Shown here: piece after piece, positions 55,795 to 64,000 of the stretch
Layout: every line of letters starts with the position of its first letter
Position numbering within the stretch: position 1 is the stretch's first letter
NCBI GenBank assembly: GCA_025331445.1
Contig: JAIWNE010000043.1
Location: forward strand, 1 to 64,000
Direction: 5' to 3'
From: Blakeslea trispora
Lineage: Eukaryota; Mucoromycota; Mucoromycetes; Mucorales; Choanephoraceae
DNA: 64,000 nt
Program-made: the position numbers and the translations under genes
The notes under the pieces: generated by a model
Database searches by the model: none
What the model was told of the DNA's origin: nothing
The model's input: the letters and a program-made list of their open reading frames with translations, nothing else

Positions 55795-55975
55795 AATTTT
55801 GCTGGAGCTAATAATGCTAAAAAGAGAATCAATCAAACCATTCCATTACAGATTACTTATGGTGACATTAAAACGGAGTTCTCTTTGAAATCATGCAATT
55901 CAATGAAAGCATGAAATATGACATCTTACTGGGTACAGACACCTTAACTAAATTAAATGTGGGACTATTTGGAGT
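55795..55975 (+). pseudogene. Ty3/gypsy retrotransposon protease fragment
   Basis: One frame reads INQTIPLQITYGDIKTEFSL, and a shifted frame then gives EIMQFNESMKYDILLGTDTL followed by TKLNVGLFG. The order beta-strand, hydrophobic DILLG-D and LTKLNVGL matches the end of a Ty3/gypsy aspartic protease. The frameshift and the abrupt end at 55975 show a dead fragment. Immediately after it lies a 17-bp sequence (ACAGTGACCTACAAAG) like the end of the Tc1 element at 46024. The flanking 55603-55794 holds no other feature. Confidence 0.6.
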
Positions 55976-55992
55976 ACAGTGACCTACAAAGA

Positions 55993-56207
55993 TAGAGATA
56001 TATTCAAAAAGTATCACCCTGAAATTTACCTGTGATTGACAGCCATTTTACAAGAAATAGACTTGAATCAATCAGAATATTATAGTATGCTTGGGAAGAA
56101 AAAGAGCTTTCTAGCCACAACATCCTGATTCATTCAAGTCTATTTCTTGTAAAATGGTTGTCAATCACAGGTAAATTTCAGGGTGATACTTTTTGAATAT
56201 ATTTCTA
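55993..56207. mobile_element. fold-back MITE, 76-bp inverted repeats (copy B)
   Basis: The left arm at 55993-56068 and the right arm at 56132-56207 are inverse repeats over 76 bp with two mismatches, beginning TAGAGATATATTCAAAAAGT. The centre includes GTATGCTTGGGAAGAAAAAG and AGCTTTCTAGCC, the inverse of the centre of copy A. It is non-coding. It sits between the gypsy fragment with its Tc1-like end and the LINE. Confidence 0.92.
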
Positions 56208-56306
56208 GAAGGAAGTTTCTAGTAACGATCAAAGGTTTCCTTGAGACCAATCAGAAAGAGACAATTTAATACCAGATTCAGACTCGCAACAGAAATATTG
56301 TGACTC

Positions 56307-57653
56307 ATGGCTCTTTCACACAAAAGTAATTTTGGGCACTCGGATGGCTTAGATCCACCATCCGCTGCCTCCAAATCACCTCACAACAACAGGAACAAAC
56401 CAACCAACACCTCATCTGACAGATCTTGGTCCAAGGTTGCAGCCAAGAGAGTTCGCGAAGTGAGACACTCGCTCATTACTTCCTCATCTGATGAGTCTTC
56501 GACACCGCAGACGGAAACGTCTACGTTTAAGTCCAGCATTTGGCGACCTGGACACGGCTCTAATAGCGTTTTTGTCGATATGACAGGCAGAAAAGAATCT
56601 GTTGCTGAATTTTTCTTGTTGGTTGCCCATCAGTACCCTTCTCGAGTAGGAGTTCTACCTCAGAAGGTGGGTAACCTCCGTTATGCTGAAATTTGTTTCG
56701 ACGACGATGACGTTACAGTGGTCTCGTCCTTTTTGAAAGAGGGGCTTCGTTTTGCAGATGGTAGTGTTGTCATTCCATGTAAAGCGCTTGGGCCTCATAT
56801 GGAAGTAATCAATGTTCGACTTTCGAGTTTACCTTTTCTCCGTGAGCCTAAGCTTTTAAAGGGACTTAAAGAGAGTTTAAGCCCATTTGGTGAAATTTTA
56901 GACGTTGGGATATTTTTGGATCCAGCTTCTAAGACCTATGCTTGTACCGGCTATGCGGTACTGAATGTTAAAAAGAAGGAGGGCGCATATTGTCCTTTGA
57001 CCCATCTTGTTCCATGGGAGGACTCTGAGGATTTGAGTTTCTATGCAGTCTGGAAGCAGATGCCCCCCTACTGTAAATACTGTCATGCCGAAGGTCACAT
57101 CCTAGCCAATTGTGACAAACGTAAGGCTAAGTTTTCTTGCTGGACCTGTGGAGCTAATGGCCACATGGCTGCCAGCTGTCCTAAGGATGCTCCCCAAAAG
57201 AAACCCAAGGTTAAGGCGCCTGTCGTCCCTAAGCTTGTTTTTGACTTTTCCGAAAGAGTTCCTCCACCTGGCAGTAAGCGTCGTAGAGGAGCTACTACTT
57301 CTCCACGAGCACAAGCTCTTGTGGTGACCGAAGACGACTGTGCTTCCACTGCCTCACCACGTCCTACCCGTGTTGTTCCTCCTGCAGTTGCAGTTAAAGA
57401 TTCTCTTGATTCATCGTCTCTCTTAAATTTCACACCACTTTCAACTCAGGAGATATTGTTTGTGGACAATCGACAAGCGGTCACCACTATGAGCAATGAC
57501 ATGACTGATGATGTGGCAAGTGACAGCGATAACGATATGAATTTGGATAGCAGCCTGCTGCCTTTTCAGAATATCCAGCTGTCTCAAGAATCCTCTCTAC
57601 CTCTGCTTGACACCCAGAGTAGGGAATTCACCTCTCCATCCAATAGTAATTAA
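56307..57653 (+). CDS. LINE ORF1, gag-like RNA-binding protein with two CCHC knuckles
   Basis: A 448-residue frame. The N-terminus is Ser/Asn-rich (SDRSWSKVAAKRVREV), then comes a folded region with FVDMTGRKESVAEFFLLVAH and VINVRLSSLPFLREPKLLKG, an RNA-recognition-like fold typical of LINE ORF1. Two CCHC zinc knuckles follow at residues about 254-290: CKYCHAEGHILANC and CWTCGANGHMAASC. The Pro/Ser/Asp-rich tail is probably unstructured. It binds element RNA and forms the ribonucleoprotein. Its stop codon (TAA at 57651-57653) overlaps the ATG of ORF2 as TAATG, which favours stop-restart translation of ORF2. Confidence 0.92.
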   Translation: MALSHKSNFGHSDGLDPPSAASKSPHNNRNKPTNTSSDRSWSKVAAKRVREVRHSLITSSSDESSTPQTETSTFKSSIWRPGHGSNSVFVDMTGRKESVAEFFLLVAHQYPSRVGVLPQKVGNLRYAEICFDDDDVTVVSSFLKEGLRFADGSVVIPCKALGPHMEVINVRLSSLPFLREPKLLKGLKESLSPFGEILDVGIFLDPASKTYACTGYAVLNVKKKEGAYCPLTHLVPWEDSEDLSFYAVWKQMPPYCKYCHAEGHILANCDKRKAKFSCWTCGANGHMAASCPKDAPQKKPKVKAPVVPKLVFDFSERVPPPGSKRRRGATTSPRAQALVVTEDDCASTASPRPTRVVPPAVAVKDSLDSSSLLNFTPLSTQEILFVDNRQAVTTMSNDMTDDVASDSDNDMNLDSSLLPFQNIQLSQESSLPLLDTQSREFTSPSNSN

Positions 57654-60600
57654 TGAGTGATAGATCTTCCCTATTGCTCAACTTCGCTTCGCTGAATTGT
57701 AACAGCCTAGTGAAGTCAAACAATCCTCAAACACAAGCCCATTTCATTCGTTATCTTCGCTCCCTCAATTTTGACCTTATGGCCTTTCAGGAAACACATG
57801 TCTCCTCTATGAATCAATCGTTTATCAATACTCAGTTCCAAGCTCAACAGGCCCTTTGGACCCATGAGTGTGGACTAGTCTCCTTTTCACCTATGCTTCA
57901 CCTGTCTGACGACCTACTGCCGGACATACACAGGGTGATTCTCTCTCAAGTTTCATCCCCTAATCAACTATTCTTACCCTTCCATGTTCTCGTCATCTAT
58001 GCACCCGCTCACTGCGCAAGAGAGCGTCGTGAGTTTTTCTGCTCTCTGTTTGAGACTCTCATGTCTCCTGCATTGGCCTTAGATTTTGACCGATTGCTAG
58101 TTATGGGAGATTTTAACTATTCTTATCGCAGACCTAATCTTGGTACTGCTACATCTCTAGAATGGGTCTCCTCGTTGGATACGCATTGCTTCAATGCTTT
58201 ACAAACCTTTGGTCTCCATGAGATTCCCACTTTTGGGAGGAACGATACCGTCACCTCCACTATTGACTATATCTTCGTGAGTCACTCTTTTCAGAATGTG
58301 TTAGTCAATGCCAACCTGCAACTTATCAACCCTGGTTGGACAGACCATTCTCTGTTGTCCGTTCAGATGGCCTTAGCCGCGTCGCCCACAGGGCCTGGAC
58401 TATGGCGGGGTAACCCGAGACTGCTTCAGCTTCCCGAATACCATCACCGGTTGATTGACATCATTCTTTCTATCCTGGATGAGGCCACTTCCAAGTGCAG
58501 TACCCCCCAGGATCAATGGGACTTCTTCAAAAAAGCCCTCAAGCGGGTCACCAAGTGCTTTGGAGTCAATCGGACAAAAAGTAGAAAGGCTCGCCTACGT
58601 GAACTTCAGTCGCAGCGAAATCACTTCCTGCGTTCCCTACCTTCTGGAGAGGCCCGTCTCACCTTTTTGCGGCCTTTAGAGCAAGAGATTACCATTCTCC
58701 AGCAGGAGACCACTGAGAGTTTGGCTCTTAAATCGGGACAACGTTGGCGTGAGAAGGGTGAAACTTCGGTTCGCTATTTGAAGCGCCTAGTGCAGCAAAG
58801 GCAGGCAACAGAGAGGATAACAGCCTTCCGTGATGACGAAACAAAGGAGTCTCGTTCCGATTCTGCTTCCATGTTACGTTCGGCGAATCGCTTCTACTAG
58901 CAGTTGTACACGGCTGATTCAGTGTATCCAACTCAGCTGGATGAATACCTCAATGAAGTATCATCTATGCCTCGTATCAAGGATGATGACCATCAGTCAC
59001 TGCTCGCTCCAATCACGATTGATGATATCATTGCTGTTACCGCTAAGGTTGTCTCCAAACAGAGCAGCCCCGGTTCTGATGGTTTTGGATATGCTTTCCT
59101 ATACCATTTATATCGCTTCCCCCCTCTTCAGCATTTAGTTGTCCAGGTGTACAACGACGCTTTGTTACGTTGTTTATTTCCTTCCTCTTGGCGAGATGTT
59201 CGAGTTCGGCTTCTACCCAAAAAAGGGGATTTAACCTTACTTCGCAATTGGCGCCCCATCTCCTTGATCAATTGTGATGCTAAGATTTTCACCAGGATAC
59301 TGAACGCAAGAATGAAAGACGTTGCTCCGTCCGTGATCACTCCCTTCCAGACTGGATTCATGCCTGGGCGTTTTATAGCAACTAATGGCCTTCTGGTTAA
59401 CATGGTAATGGAACACGCTCGTCGTACTCAGCGAGCTGATGTTGCACTTTTGTTAGACCAAGAGAAGGCGTACGATCGTGTACACCCTCTGTACCTTCGC
59501 CGGACCCTTCTTCGTCTTAACTTTCCGTTGCTTTTGGTTGACTGTTTGATGAATCTTTTCTTTGGTAACAGGGTTCGTGTCAACATCAATGGCTATTTCT
59601 CAGATGAAGTAAATCAGCTTCGAGGCCTTCGCCAGGGGGACCCTTTGTCTCCTCTTCTGTTCAATTTTGCCCTTGAGACTTTTCTCCGGCATATCCTGCA
59701 GGACTCGGCTTTTCAAGGTTTTGCGTTTGATCAGGTTGCCTCGTCCAGCTCACCGCCAACTCTAGAGCCTCTGAAAGTCCTGGCTTATGCTGACGATGTG
59801 TGCGTGTTCCTGTCTAATGCAGCTGATTTCCGCTTGCTTCAACACCACCTCGTTAGATACGGCCAAGTATCCAATGCCAAGGTGAATATGCACAAAACTG
59901 AGGCGGTTTCCCTAAGTGGTCGACCTTCGTCTACATGGCACTCTCTACTGGGATCCTTTGAAATTCACAGCTGGCATGATCGGACTTCCCATAAAGCTTT
60001 ACGCTACCTCGGTTTTCCTCTCATCAACTCTTTGTCACAGAGAAAATTAGTGGAACTTCAACTCTTGGACTCTCTCCAGACTATGTGTGACCGGTTCAAA
60101 GATAGGAATCTCTCTTTACATGGCCGAGCCACAGTTGTCAATACTGTTTTTCTGGCGTCATTATGGCATGTTCTTCGAGTGACTTCCTTTCCGCTGTCTT
60201 TCTTCAAGAAGATCCGAAGCATTACTGGCCGTTTCATCAACCATGGCGTTAAACCCATCTTCCGCTATGATCTACTCTTTCAGCGACTTGATGAAGGGGG
60301 ACTAGGTCTTTTGGACCCTTTGGTTCAGCAGGGTAGCCTTTTTGTTCGCTGGATCAAAGAACTGCGCAGACCGTCTACGGGTTCTATTCTCCATTGCTAT
60401 CTCACTGACCACATCAGCCGTTTCTTTGTTCACACTCCTTTCTCTGCCTTGTCCTTCTACTTTCCTCGTCTGAGAAAATCGTGTGGCCTGGATCAGGGGC
60501 ATTTCGTCCACGCTTTGTTTTTCTTTATGGATAAATACTTGGCTAAACTTGCTTTGACAATTCCGGATGACTGCAACCTCTCCACCTTACTTGAACTTCC

Positions 60601-61405
60601 TCTAGCGGATGGCTTCTCCAACCTCCCGGACGATCATTGGATTGCCGCTTCTCGACCTACTCCTTTGCTTCTGAAGTACTTCTTCACCATCGACGAGTCG
60701 CGCAACTGCTTTCGACCATTACATCCACAGGATCAACCGCGGTTCCCTCGACTCTGTTCCAAGCTCAGATCAGTGCTGCTTTCTCCTGGATTATCTCTAC
60801 AGCCTCGCCTGCTCGCTGCCATCCTGCATCCTCCTGGGAGTTTCGCTCCCGTCACTACTCAACCATTTGATGCCTTGTGGGCTCAATCTGAGTTCTGGGA
60901 TGACTTTTCCAATCGCTCTTTCCGTTTCTCTCTGGGGGATACCCTCCTTCAACCGGTTGCCTCCGTACTTCCCTCTCGTACATGGCGCTTCTTTTGGTCG
61001 CTGTCATTGATGCCTGAATGTCGCTCAATGTGGTATCGCAACATCTACAATAAGATCCGTTGTCATGCTTCCATTGCCCAGTTTTTGGCTGAGGTTTCCC
61101 CTTCCTGCTCTTTTTGCAACACCGCTGTGGAGGATCGCCAACATCTGTTGGTTGCATGTCCTGTGAAGTGGGAACTATGGTCTCTCGTACTACGGTCTCG
61201 ATTCCCTTATATGTGTTTCCGGCCTTCTCACATTGTCTCGGCCCTTTGGTCAATGGCTGTCCCGCCCTATGTTCCCGCTAATCAATTCCTCAGCCTTTGC
61301 GCTGCTACTGCCCGTGCCGTTTGGTGTGCTCATTGGGCTTTTATTCGCCAGAATATTCCGTTCACTGAAGCTATGATTATCGCCAAGATCCTTAAACTTA
61401 GTTAA
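57653..61405 (+). CDS. LINE ORF2: AP-type endonuclease, reverse transcriptase and C-terminal zinc motif, with one nonsense codon
   Basis: One frame of 1,251 codons, interrupted only by a TAG at 58898-58900 after RSANRFY. The N-terminal endonuclease shows SLNCNSL, MAFQETH, LLVMGDFNYSY, STIDYIFVSH and TDHSLLSV, the acidic and His residues of the EEP fold. The reverse transcriptase follows: LLPKKGDLTLLRNWRPISLI, VALLLDQEKAYDRVH, RGLRQGDPLSPLLFNFALE, and LAYADDVCVF, the catalytic YADD box near residue 710. The C-terminus has CSFCNTAVEDRQHLLVAC, the zinc-binding motif common in these elements. No RNase H domain is seen. It carries out target-primed reverse transcription in the nucleus. The single stop probably inactivates this copy unless read through. 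Confidence 0.93.
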
Positions 61406-61547
61406 TAATTTTCTTTTTATTTTAATTATTGCTCCAAGCACACCTCTCTTTTGACGTGTGACTTTCCATTCAATTATTAATAAACTAATGATTCTACACA
61501 AAAAAAAAAAAAAAAATATTGTGACTATCTCGCAAGGAATGGTTGTA

Positions 61548-62615
61548 CAGTCAGAACGAAAAAAAAGGTTAATTTTTTTAGACTCCGTAAAAGAAGGGTA
61601 AATGTATGACACGTCTTACATTCCTATCATTCTACCTCTCTTTCTTAATAAAATTCCTTGAAACTCACAATATGTCTCAATTATCCACTGAACTCAAAGC
61701 TATCATCGTTGATCGTTGGCAAAGAAACCAACCACAGATCGAAATTGCCCAAGAACTTGGAATTAACCCAGTCACTGTTAACAGGACCATCAAGAGATTT
61801 CAAGCCAGAGGTACCGTTAAAAGAGCTGCGGGCTCTGGAAGACCCAAATCTCTTGACGAACGTAGCAAGAGAGTTCTGAAGAGAGCCATCCAAAAGGACA
61901 GATCTGTCACGCTTGCTTCTTTGCAGCAAGAGCTGCCAGTAAAGGTGCACACCCAAACCATCGCAAAGGAGTTGCATGGTCTGGGTTACAACAAGTCCGA
62001 GTTGGTGTTCCTGCCAAAGGACAGAAGAACAAGCCAGGACTTTGTAGACCTTGTCTACAAGCCTGTTCTTCTGGGCTTTCTCCAGAGCAATCCCGGATCG
62101 GTCTTGATGGAAGATAACGCCAGCATCCACACAGCCAAAGCTGCCAAGGAGTGGAGGGATCTCAATGGGGTTGAGAAAATAGAGTAGCCTGCTCAATCGC
62201 CTGATCCCAACCCCATTGAGAACGTCTGGAGTGAAATGAAGCGACGCTTCCATCAAGACTGGTCCAGACTTAAGGGCCAAAAAACCAATGAGGAGATGCT
62301 GGTGGATGCTTGGAACAGTATCACTGTCGAATACCTCGACAAAACTGTTTCAAGCATGCCATCACGCATGAAAAAAGTGATTGCTGCCAAAGGAGGCTCA
62401 ATTGACTCCTAGGCAAGCAATCCAAAAATAAAACATATCTTTTGCCCCAATTCTTTTATAATTTTATTAATTAGACATTTGAAAGTGTATGATCCGAAAA
62501 AAGAAAGCTCGGTTAACTAAGAAGTATTGACTGAACAACAAGTAAAATGGTCCTCATCCCTCATGATGACCTTGTCGGAATTCAAAAAAATTAACCTTTT
62601 TTTTCGTTCTGACTG
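61548..62615 (+). mobile_element. Tc1-like transposon (1,068 bp), internally deleted
   Basis: The left end at 61548 reads CAGTCAGAACGAAAAAAAAG, continuing GTTAATTTTTTT, and the right end at 62584-62615 is its inverse, so the terminal repeats are about 32 bp. TA flanks both sides (61546-61547 and 62616-62617). The ends differ from those of the element at 46024, so this is a second family. It sits about 20 bp from the LINE's 3' target duplication, and directly in front of the transposon at about 62,620. Confidence 0.93.
61672..62412 (+). pseudogene. Tc1-like transposase, internally deleted with a nonsense codon
   Basis: The frame starts MSQLSTELKAIIVDRWQRNQ at 61672, a helix-turn-helix domain with GRPKSLDERSKRVL, and runs to VLMEDNASIHTAKAA and LNGVEKIE, then meets TAG at 62185-62187. 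Beyond it the same frame continues PAQSPDPNPIENVWSEMKRR to a TAG at 62410-62412. The second and third catalytic acidic motifs are present, but the part carrying the first Asp (the usual TDES-type segment) is missing between YNKSEL and VFLPKDRRTSQDF. The total of 247 codons is about 100 short of normal Tc1 transposases. It cannot be active on its own. Confidence 0.88.
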
Positions 62616-62617
62616 TA

Positions 62618-63498
62618 CATAGATAATATGCATATGGTTAGAAAGCTCTTTTAATACTCTTTCATCTTTGCTATAACATAGTTTTCTAAAAATGTACGCT
62701 AAAGAAGATATTCTTGACAATAAAAAATTTACAACTGAAACTTTTGCCCTTTTGAGTTGAATGGTCGATGTCATCCTCAATAAAAAGCTCGATCAACGCA
62801 ACATCGCGAAGCTTGAGCTCCTTGGCATCGCTGACTATGCTGTTCAGAAAGCGATGAGTATATATTATGAGCGTTCGGAACCTTCCGAAAAGAAACGTAT
62901 GGGTTGTCCTTTTCGTCAATTGGAGCCGGAATATATTTCTGCCGTGAAGGAAATAGTTGACAAAATCAACAAGGAAGGACGAGTATCTACAGTCAGAAGT
63001 CTTGCAGCAGCACTCGAAGAACAAAAAAGCATTGTAGTGAGCTATGATGTTCTCTTGAAGGACTTGCACACTTTAAAACTAACTTACAAGAAGGGTGAAT
63101 GGAGGAACAATTGACATTCGAAAGTCTCTGAACAAAACTTGAGTCTTCTCTGAAAAATATAGACAAAAAAGCACTGATATCAGTTTGTAAGGCTACAACG
63201 GATACTGCTAGACAATATTCAAAGGAGTTTGATGATAGTTGTGTACTTTTGGAACGAATTGAAGATACAAAATACGCTTCTTTCTGAGTTTTAAAATCCT
63301 TTTTTTTTTTAATCCAAATCAATGCAGTCTACTTTTTAAGCTTTCTCAAGTTGTAGTAATCAGAGAGAAACAAGACCCACTTTAGAAAAATTCGCAACTT
63401 TTTTCTGATCGAATGGTACTACTCTTGCAAAAATCTGATGATTATAGCGAGAGTAAATCAAAAACGGAGCGGGGTGAAACTTTTGACATATCTTTATG
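62618..63498 (+). mobile_element. DNA transposon copy C, truncated on its left by the Tc1-like element
   Basis: It begins where the Tc1-like element ends. The 5' leader has ATGGTTAGAAAGCTCTTTTA at about 62635 and TTTCATCTTTGCTATAACAT before the ATG at 62692. The right end at about 63470-63498 (GGGGTGAAACTTTTGACATA then TCTTTAT) is the inverse of the MITE and copy D ends (AGAGATATATTCAAAAA, then CACCC or CGCCCC). The element is about 0.9 kb, so most of a transposase gene is missing. Confidence 0.65.
62692..63114 (+). pseudogene. transposase N-terminal region of copy C, with nonsense codon
   Basis: The frame begins MYAKEDILDNKKFTTETFAL at 62692 and meets TGA at 62758-62760, then continues in frame MVDVILNKKLDQRNIAKLEL, IADYAVQKAMSIYYERSEP, CPFRQLEPEYISAVKEIVDK and VRSLAAALEEQKSIVVSYDV to a stop at 63112-63114. 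The second half resembles a helix-turn-helix DNA-binding region. Copy D has CGA (Arg) at the position of the TGA, so this is a C-to-T nonsense mutation. A further open stretch at about 63150-63287 (KALISVCKATTDTARQYSKE) may be the displaced C-terminal end of the same protein. Confidence 0.6.
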
Positions 63499-63537
63499 AT
63501 AAGTACAACTCATGCAACCTGATGTTGAAGTTTGAGT

Positions 63538-64000
63538 GATAGAGATATATTCAAAAAATCTCGCCCCGAAAATCGACTTTTATTTTCTTATCATAACTAC
63601 CTCATGAGACATGAGTCTACAGAGTTGAGACTATCATGGTTGAATAGCGTTTTTCTTCTACTTTCATCTTTACTATTCATTATGCCTCTTAAAAAGTGCT
63701 TATACAATCGTGTCTTAGATTCCACTAAATTCTCAGACGAAACTTACATCCTAATAAGTCGAATGTATCAGGTACTCATCGATGGGACTTTTGACGAACC
63801 CCATATTCAAGGCTTGGACCTACGTACTAGACTAAGTTACATTCCTGGCATCACGCCTCATGCATCACAAAGAGCGATTGCTATAGCAAATGGCAAAGCG
63901 GAAGGTTCCGTAAGTAGACCTGTAAGTCGTCCTCGCAAGAGTCTTAGAGCGGAATATAGTTCTGCCGTAATAAAGATTGTCAAGGATAACAATCAAATAG
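63538..64000 (+). mobile_element. DNA transposon copy D, 5' part, runs off the window
   Basis: The left end at about 63538 starts GATAGAGATATATTCAAAAA and continues TCTCGCCCC. A leader with CATGGTTGAATAGCGTTTTT and CTTTCATCTTTACTATTCAT precedes the ATG at 63682. The ends and leader are the same as those of the MITEs and of copy C, so this is the best candidate for their parent family. The rest lies outside the window. Confidence 0.7.
63682..64000 (+). CDS. transposase-like protein, N-terminal part (incomplete)
   Basis: Open from the ATG at 63682 to the window end, 106 codons. It reads MPLKKCLYNRVLDSTKFSDE, ILISRMYQVLIDGTFDE, LRTRLSYIPGITPHASQRA, then SRPRKSLRAEYSSAVIKIVK. It aligns with the first 100 residues of copy C (KFTTETFAL against KFSDETYIL; YISAVKEIV against YSSAVIKIV). 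No catalytic DDE residue is in range, so the superfamily is not directly shown; the TA-ended flanks and the AGAGATATATTC ends suggest Tc1/mariner. No stop codon occurs, so this copy may be the intact one. Confidence 0.6.
   Translation, partial: MPLKKCLYNRVLDSTKFSDETYILISRMYQVLIDGTFDEPHIQGLDLRTRLSYIPGITPHASQRAIAIANGKAEGSVSRPVSRPRKSLRAEYSSAVIKIVKDNNQI

Larger units (their letters stand above)
56306..61513 (+). mobile_element. LINE-type non-LTR retrotransposon, nearly full length, 5.2 kb
   Basis: The element is bounded by perfect 13-bp direct repeats AAATATTGTGACT at 56293-56305 and 61514-61526, the target-site duplication. It ends in an A run preceded by an AATAAA signal at 61479-61484. It carries ORF1 (56307-57653) and ORF2 (57653-61405). 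G+C content and codon use are higher than in host genes. The first element base is directly before the ORF1 ATG, so there is no room for a 5' UTR, and the copy may be slightly 5'-truncated. Confidence 0.95.

Noticed and set aside
1..64000. tRNA, 5S rRNA or snRNA genes
   Set aside because: A read-through for tRNA T-loop (GGTTCGAATC-type) with A/B boxes and for conserved 5S sequence found no complete candidate. A tRNAscan run would be decisive.

Overview
The window looks like nuclear DNA of a Mucoromycota fungus, most likely a member of the Mucorales. The evidence is A+T-rich intergenic DNA with long poly-T and poly-A runs, compact genes split by many 45-80 nt GT-AG introns, fungal housekeeping proteins (BMS1, NOG1, PEX22, HMG-CoA synthase, adenylosuccinate synthetase, URC4, a D-xylose-reductase-type aldo-keto reductase), two rhizopuspepsin-like aspartic proteases and a class III chitinase. 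No species is assigned. Intron boundaries were placed by eye from splice sites and reading-frame continuity.

Positions 1-45,300 are mostly an ordinary gene-dense arm. In order: xylose-reductase-like AKR (+), mitochondrial ACOT9-like thioesterase (-), a small orphan protein (+), a decayed lineage-specific gene (+), a SPAK/OSR1-type kinase (-), NOG1 (+), a GUCD1-like protein (+), aspartic protease 1 (+), an acidic unknown protein (-), a short-chain dehydrogenase (-), an F-box/WD40-type protein (+), an Ark1/Prk1-type kinase (-), HMG-CoA synthase (-), aspartic protease 2 (-), PEX22-like (-), BMS1 (+), adenylosuccinate synthetase (+), class III chitinase (-) and URC4/DUF1688 (-). NOG1 and BMS1 are both ribosome-assembly GTPases (60S and 40S). 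The two aspartic proteases and the chitinase are secretory-pathway enzymes, probably acting at the cell surface or outside. The remaining genes are unrelated housekeeping functions. These are independent genes with their own spacers, not operons.

Positions about 46,000-64,000 are an accessory, repeat-rich block: a complete but broken Tc1/mariner element with 27-bp inverted repeats; an RMD1-like pseudogene; an uncharacterised multi-exon gene with an antisense 28S rRNA fragment inside one intron; a decayed gene with a PD-(D/E)XK-like signature; a 266-bp tandem repeat; a Ty3/gypsy protease remnant; two fold-back MITEs; a nearly full-length LINE with perfect 13-bp target duplications; a second, internally deleted Tc1-like element; and two related DNA transposons whose 5' ends look like the source of the MITEs. 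Several element ORFs are broken by single nonsense codons of the kind C-to-T changes would produce.

No tRNA gene, CRISPR array or bacterial-style operon was seen.
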